Of a stretch of 41,199 bases of DNA, positions 39,540-41,199 are shown piece by piece (position 1 is the first letter of the stretch; every line of letters begins with the position of its first letter). Where the stretch lies: NCBI GenBank assembly GCA_001873375.1, contig MNZA01000207.1, positions 1 to 41,199 on the forward strand, given 5' to 3'. Source of the DNA: Oscillatoriales cyanobacterium CG2_30_44_21 (GTDB lineage Bacteria > Cyanobacteriota > Cyanobacteriia > Pseudanabaenales > Pseudanabaenaceae). The translations under genes and the position numbers were made by a program. The notes under the pieces were generated by a model, which saw only the letters and a list, made by a program, of their open reading frames with translations, made no database searches and was not told the origin of the DNA.

Positions 39540-40541
39540 ATGTTTGATCCCTTCTATCCCTATGATTGGTTGGCAACGCAGATTGTGTCAGGATTAATGG
39601 GAATATCGGTTAAATCCCCCCTTGGCTCAAGCTTGCATTTTTTCTTCTACGATGTGCCGAAGGTATTGACCTTGCTGGCGGTAATTAGCTTTGTAATTGG
39701 CACACTCCAAAGCTTTATGTCTCCCGAAAAGGTACGCAACTTTCTTGAGGGCAAACGCACTTTCGCAGGAAATATAATGGCGGCGCTGTTAGGATCAATT
39801 ACGCCTTTTTGTTCTTGTTCAGCAGTGCCACTATTTATTGGATTTTTGCGGGCAGGTGTGCCGCTCGGCGTTACCTTCTCTTATTTGATCTCCGCGCCAA
39901 TGGTTGATCCGGTTGCCATTTTCTTGTTGTGGAGTCTATTCGGATTACAGGCAACCTTAATCTACGTTACTTTTGGTATCAGTTTAGCAATTGTGGCAGG
40001 CTTTATAATTGGCACTCTCAAGCTAGAGAAATGGGTGGAGCCATCGATCATCAAAATGCAACAGCTTCGCCAAGCGGGTGAAGTTGAGATGGAAGATGAA
40101 GCTTTTAGCCCTGTAATAACATGGAAAGAGAGAATTGCCGAAGCACAATTTCAGACCGCAGAAATCATGAAGTCAGTATGGCTTTATGTAGTAATTGGGA
40201 TTGGCATCGGTGCTGGAATTCACGGCTACGCACCAACGGAACTAATCACTCAATGGGCGGGGCGTGATAATCCTTTTGCAGTGCCAGTTGCTACCTTGAT
40301 TGGTGTACCACTCTATACCAATGTTGCGGGTGTGCTTCCCATTGCTGAGGCGTTGGTGACTAAAGGAATGCCTTTAGGTACTGTTTTAGCCTTCACAATG
40401 GCAGTCACTGCCCTATCACTGCCTGAAATGGTTATTCTCAAAAAGGTATTGCGCCCTCAGCTTTTAGCTGTATTTATTGGTCTGATGGCGATCAGTATTG
40501 TCAGCATCGGTTATATCTTCAATGCCATTCTTTTATCTTAG
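39540..40541 (+). CDS. COG0701 permease (ArsP-like)
   Basis: 333 residues, about eight helices in two bundles around a charged loop (168-200). The TPFCSCSAVPLFIGFLRAGV segment with its paired Cys is the hallmark of UPF0718/COG0701 permeases, as is the repeat-like GVPLYTNVAGVLPIAEAL. ArsP members export trivalent organoarsenicals; the range of the wider family is not known. Together with the thioredoxin-like gene it forms the core of the P3 transcript. Confidence 0.88.
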   Translation: MFDPFYPYDWLATQIVSGLMGISVKSPLGSSLHFFFYDVPKVLTLLAVISFVIGTLQSFMSPEKVRNFLEGKRTFAGNIMAALLGSITPFCSCSAVPLFIGFLRAGVPLGVTFSYLISAPMVDPVAIFLLWSLFGLQATLIYVTFGISLAIVAGFIIGTLKLEKWVEPSIIKMQQLRQAGEVEMEDEAFSPVITWKERIAEAQFQTAEIMKSVWLYVVIGIGIGAGIHGYAPTELITQWAGRDNPFAVPVATLIGVPLYTNVAGVLPIAEALVTKGMPLGTVLAFTMAVTALSLPEMVILKKVLRPQLLAVFIGLMAISIVSIGYIFNAILLS

Positions 40542-40571
40542 TTAAAACTCTTGGTGCGAATTTATAACCCG

Positions 40572-40608
40572 CAAAGATTTTTGAAAGCGTTGCTTTCAAA
40601 AATCTTTG
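40572..40608. repeat. 17-bp perfect hairpin after the permease gene
   Basis: CAAAGATTTTTGAAAGC and its complement enclose GTT. The centre TTTTGAAAGCGTTGC is shared with the stem at 22784-22844 and is close to that at 34366. Only GTG follows, so it is not a normal terminator. Confidence 0.75.
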
Positions 40609-40640
40609 TGTAAACATCAATTAGGAAGCATCAGAAAAAT

Positions 40641-41153
40641 ATGAATCAATTTAAAGAATGGGGATTTTCCGCCCAATGGTGGCGCGGTGAGAAAGGCGAG
40701 TATTGGGTGCTTGGGCAAACAGTTCTTTCTGTTGGTTTTGCACTGTTGCCCGTTTATCCCGCGATCGCCTTAAATAATTTTTCACCGATCTGGAAATATG
40801 CAGATTGGGGATTAACAGGATTTTTTGGACTAATTGCCTTGCTGTTATTACTTTCGGGCAGCATTAAATTAGGAACAAACCTGACTCCATTGCCTCATCC
40901 CAAAGATGATGGCGAATTGGTAACTGGTGGCGTGTATGCATTGGTTAGACATCCCATTTATAGTGGCGTGATTTTCCTCGCGATCGCCTATAGTTGTTGG
41001 AAATTGAGTCTCAGTCATGCGATCGGCGCAATTGTCCTGTTACTATTTTTTGACATCAAAGCGAGAAAAGAAGAATCATGGCTGAGTAACAAATTCTCTG
41101 ACTATGATCAATATCGATCGCAGGTTAAAAAATTGATTCCTTGGATTTATTAG
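40641..41153 (+). CDS. Isoprenylcysteine-methyltransferase-like membrane protein
   Basis: 170 residues, four to five hydrophobic helices. The C-terminal half holds GVYALVRHPIYSGVIF (RHPxY), then a last helix, KARKEESWLSNKF with the EE pair, and YDQYRSQVKKLIPWIY. This is the ICMT/PEMT-like fold that binds S-adenosylmethionine. Bacterial members methylate lipids or unknown small acceptors. Located after the ArsP-like permease, from which it is separated by 99 bases with a hairpin. Methylation of a metalloid or thiol is possible but not shown. Confidence 0.82.
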   Translation: MNQFKEWGFSAQWWRGEKGEYWVLGQTVLSVGFALLPVYPAIALNNFSPIWKYADWGLTGFFGLIALLLLLSGSIKLGTNLTPLPHPKDDGELVTGGVYALVRHPIYSGVIFLAIAYSCWKLSLSHAIGAIVLLLFFDIKARKEESWLSNKFSDYDQYRSQVKKLIPWIY

Positions 41154-41199
41154 AATTATTCCCTGACTGGCATAAAATTAGAAATCATAATTCCAATAT

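Noticed and set aside
41154-41199. Further gene at the right edge
   Set aside because: Only 46 bases without a recognisable start or coding signal.

Overview
The window reads as a chromosomal stretch of a filamentous or unicellular cyanobacterium, probably close to Pseudanabaena or another mat-forming lineage. GCGATCGC (HIP1) octamers are everywhere, there is a psbA-family gene, a cyanobacterial sucrose-synthesis operon and many small cyanobacteria-specific families. The genus is an inference. All annotation comes from reading the sequence and its translations; no search was run.

Layout. (1) 1-3050: the 3' end of an IS4-type transposase, then a divergent zinc-uptake locus (znuA / znuCB) around a perfect Zur-type palindrome. 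The permease gene has lost its 3' end. (2) 3057-5687, minus strand: secreted rhodanese, Tll0287-like haem protein, alpha/beta-fold protein and DUF4079 membrane protein. (3) 6141-23913, plus strand: a sulfide/persulfide island. It holds DUF2892, a Rieske protein, a D1 protein lacking most Mn-cluster ligands (sentinel or 'rogue' D1), a NifX-like protein, a second DUF2892, sulfide:quinone oxidoreductase (SQR), an ArsR regulator, a DUF3122 protein, an SCP2-like protein, rhodanese, an RND efflux pair, a DsbA/FrnE-like protein, an ETHE1-type persulfide dioxygenase, a rhodanese-DUF2892 fusion, a SulP anion permease and cytochrome bd (cydAB). (4) 24197-29247, minus strand: amylosucrase, sucrose-phosphate phosphatase and sucrose-phosphate synthase. 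(5) 29410-31592: small hypothetical genes and remnants, including a broken ParA. (6) 31657-41153: a metal/metalloid region with a CDF zinc exporter, an ACR3 arsenite exporter, a MerR regulator, a dicluster ferredoxin, a Tat-type secreted protein, an FmdE-family protein, ChrA, a DUF442 protein, a thioredoxin-like protein, an ArsP-like permease and an isoprenylcysteine-methyltransferase-like protein.

How the parts could work together. SQR would oxidise sulfide to persulfide or polysulfide and reduce quinone. Rhodaneses and the dioxygenase would carry the sulfane sulfur on to sulfite or thiosulfate, SulP could move the oxyanion, and cytochrome bd, which tolerates sulfide, would re-oxidise quinol. 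The special Rieske protein and the Mn-ligand-less D1 fit a photosynthetic chain remodelled for sulfidic, low-oxygen conditions in which PSII water oxidation is switched off. In region 6, three promoters with nearly identical CTATA-N6-TATAG operators and the 20-bp -35/-10 spacing typical of MerR promoters, plus a fourth copy in front of merR itself, define an apparent local regulon.

The intergenic DNA is rich in small repeats. One family has GATCCCCC ends, another has CCCTCACCCC ends, and at 35416-35651 one copy has been interrupted by another element with a 14-bp duplication. About ten perfect or near-perfect hairpins share GCTTCGC/GCAAAGC-like loops but have locus-specific stems. No tRNA, rRNA, CRISPR array or riboswitch was recognised.
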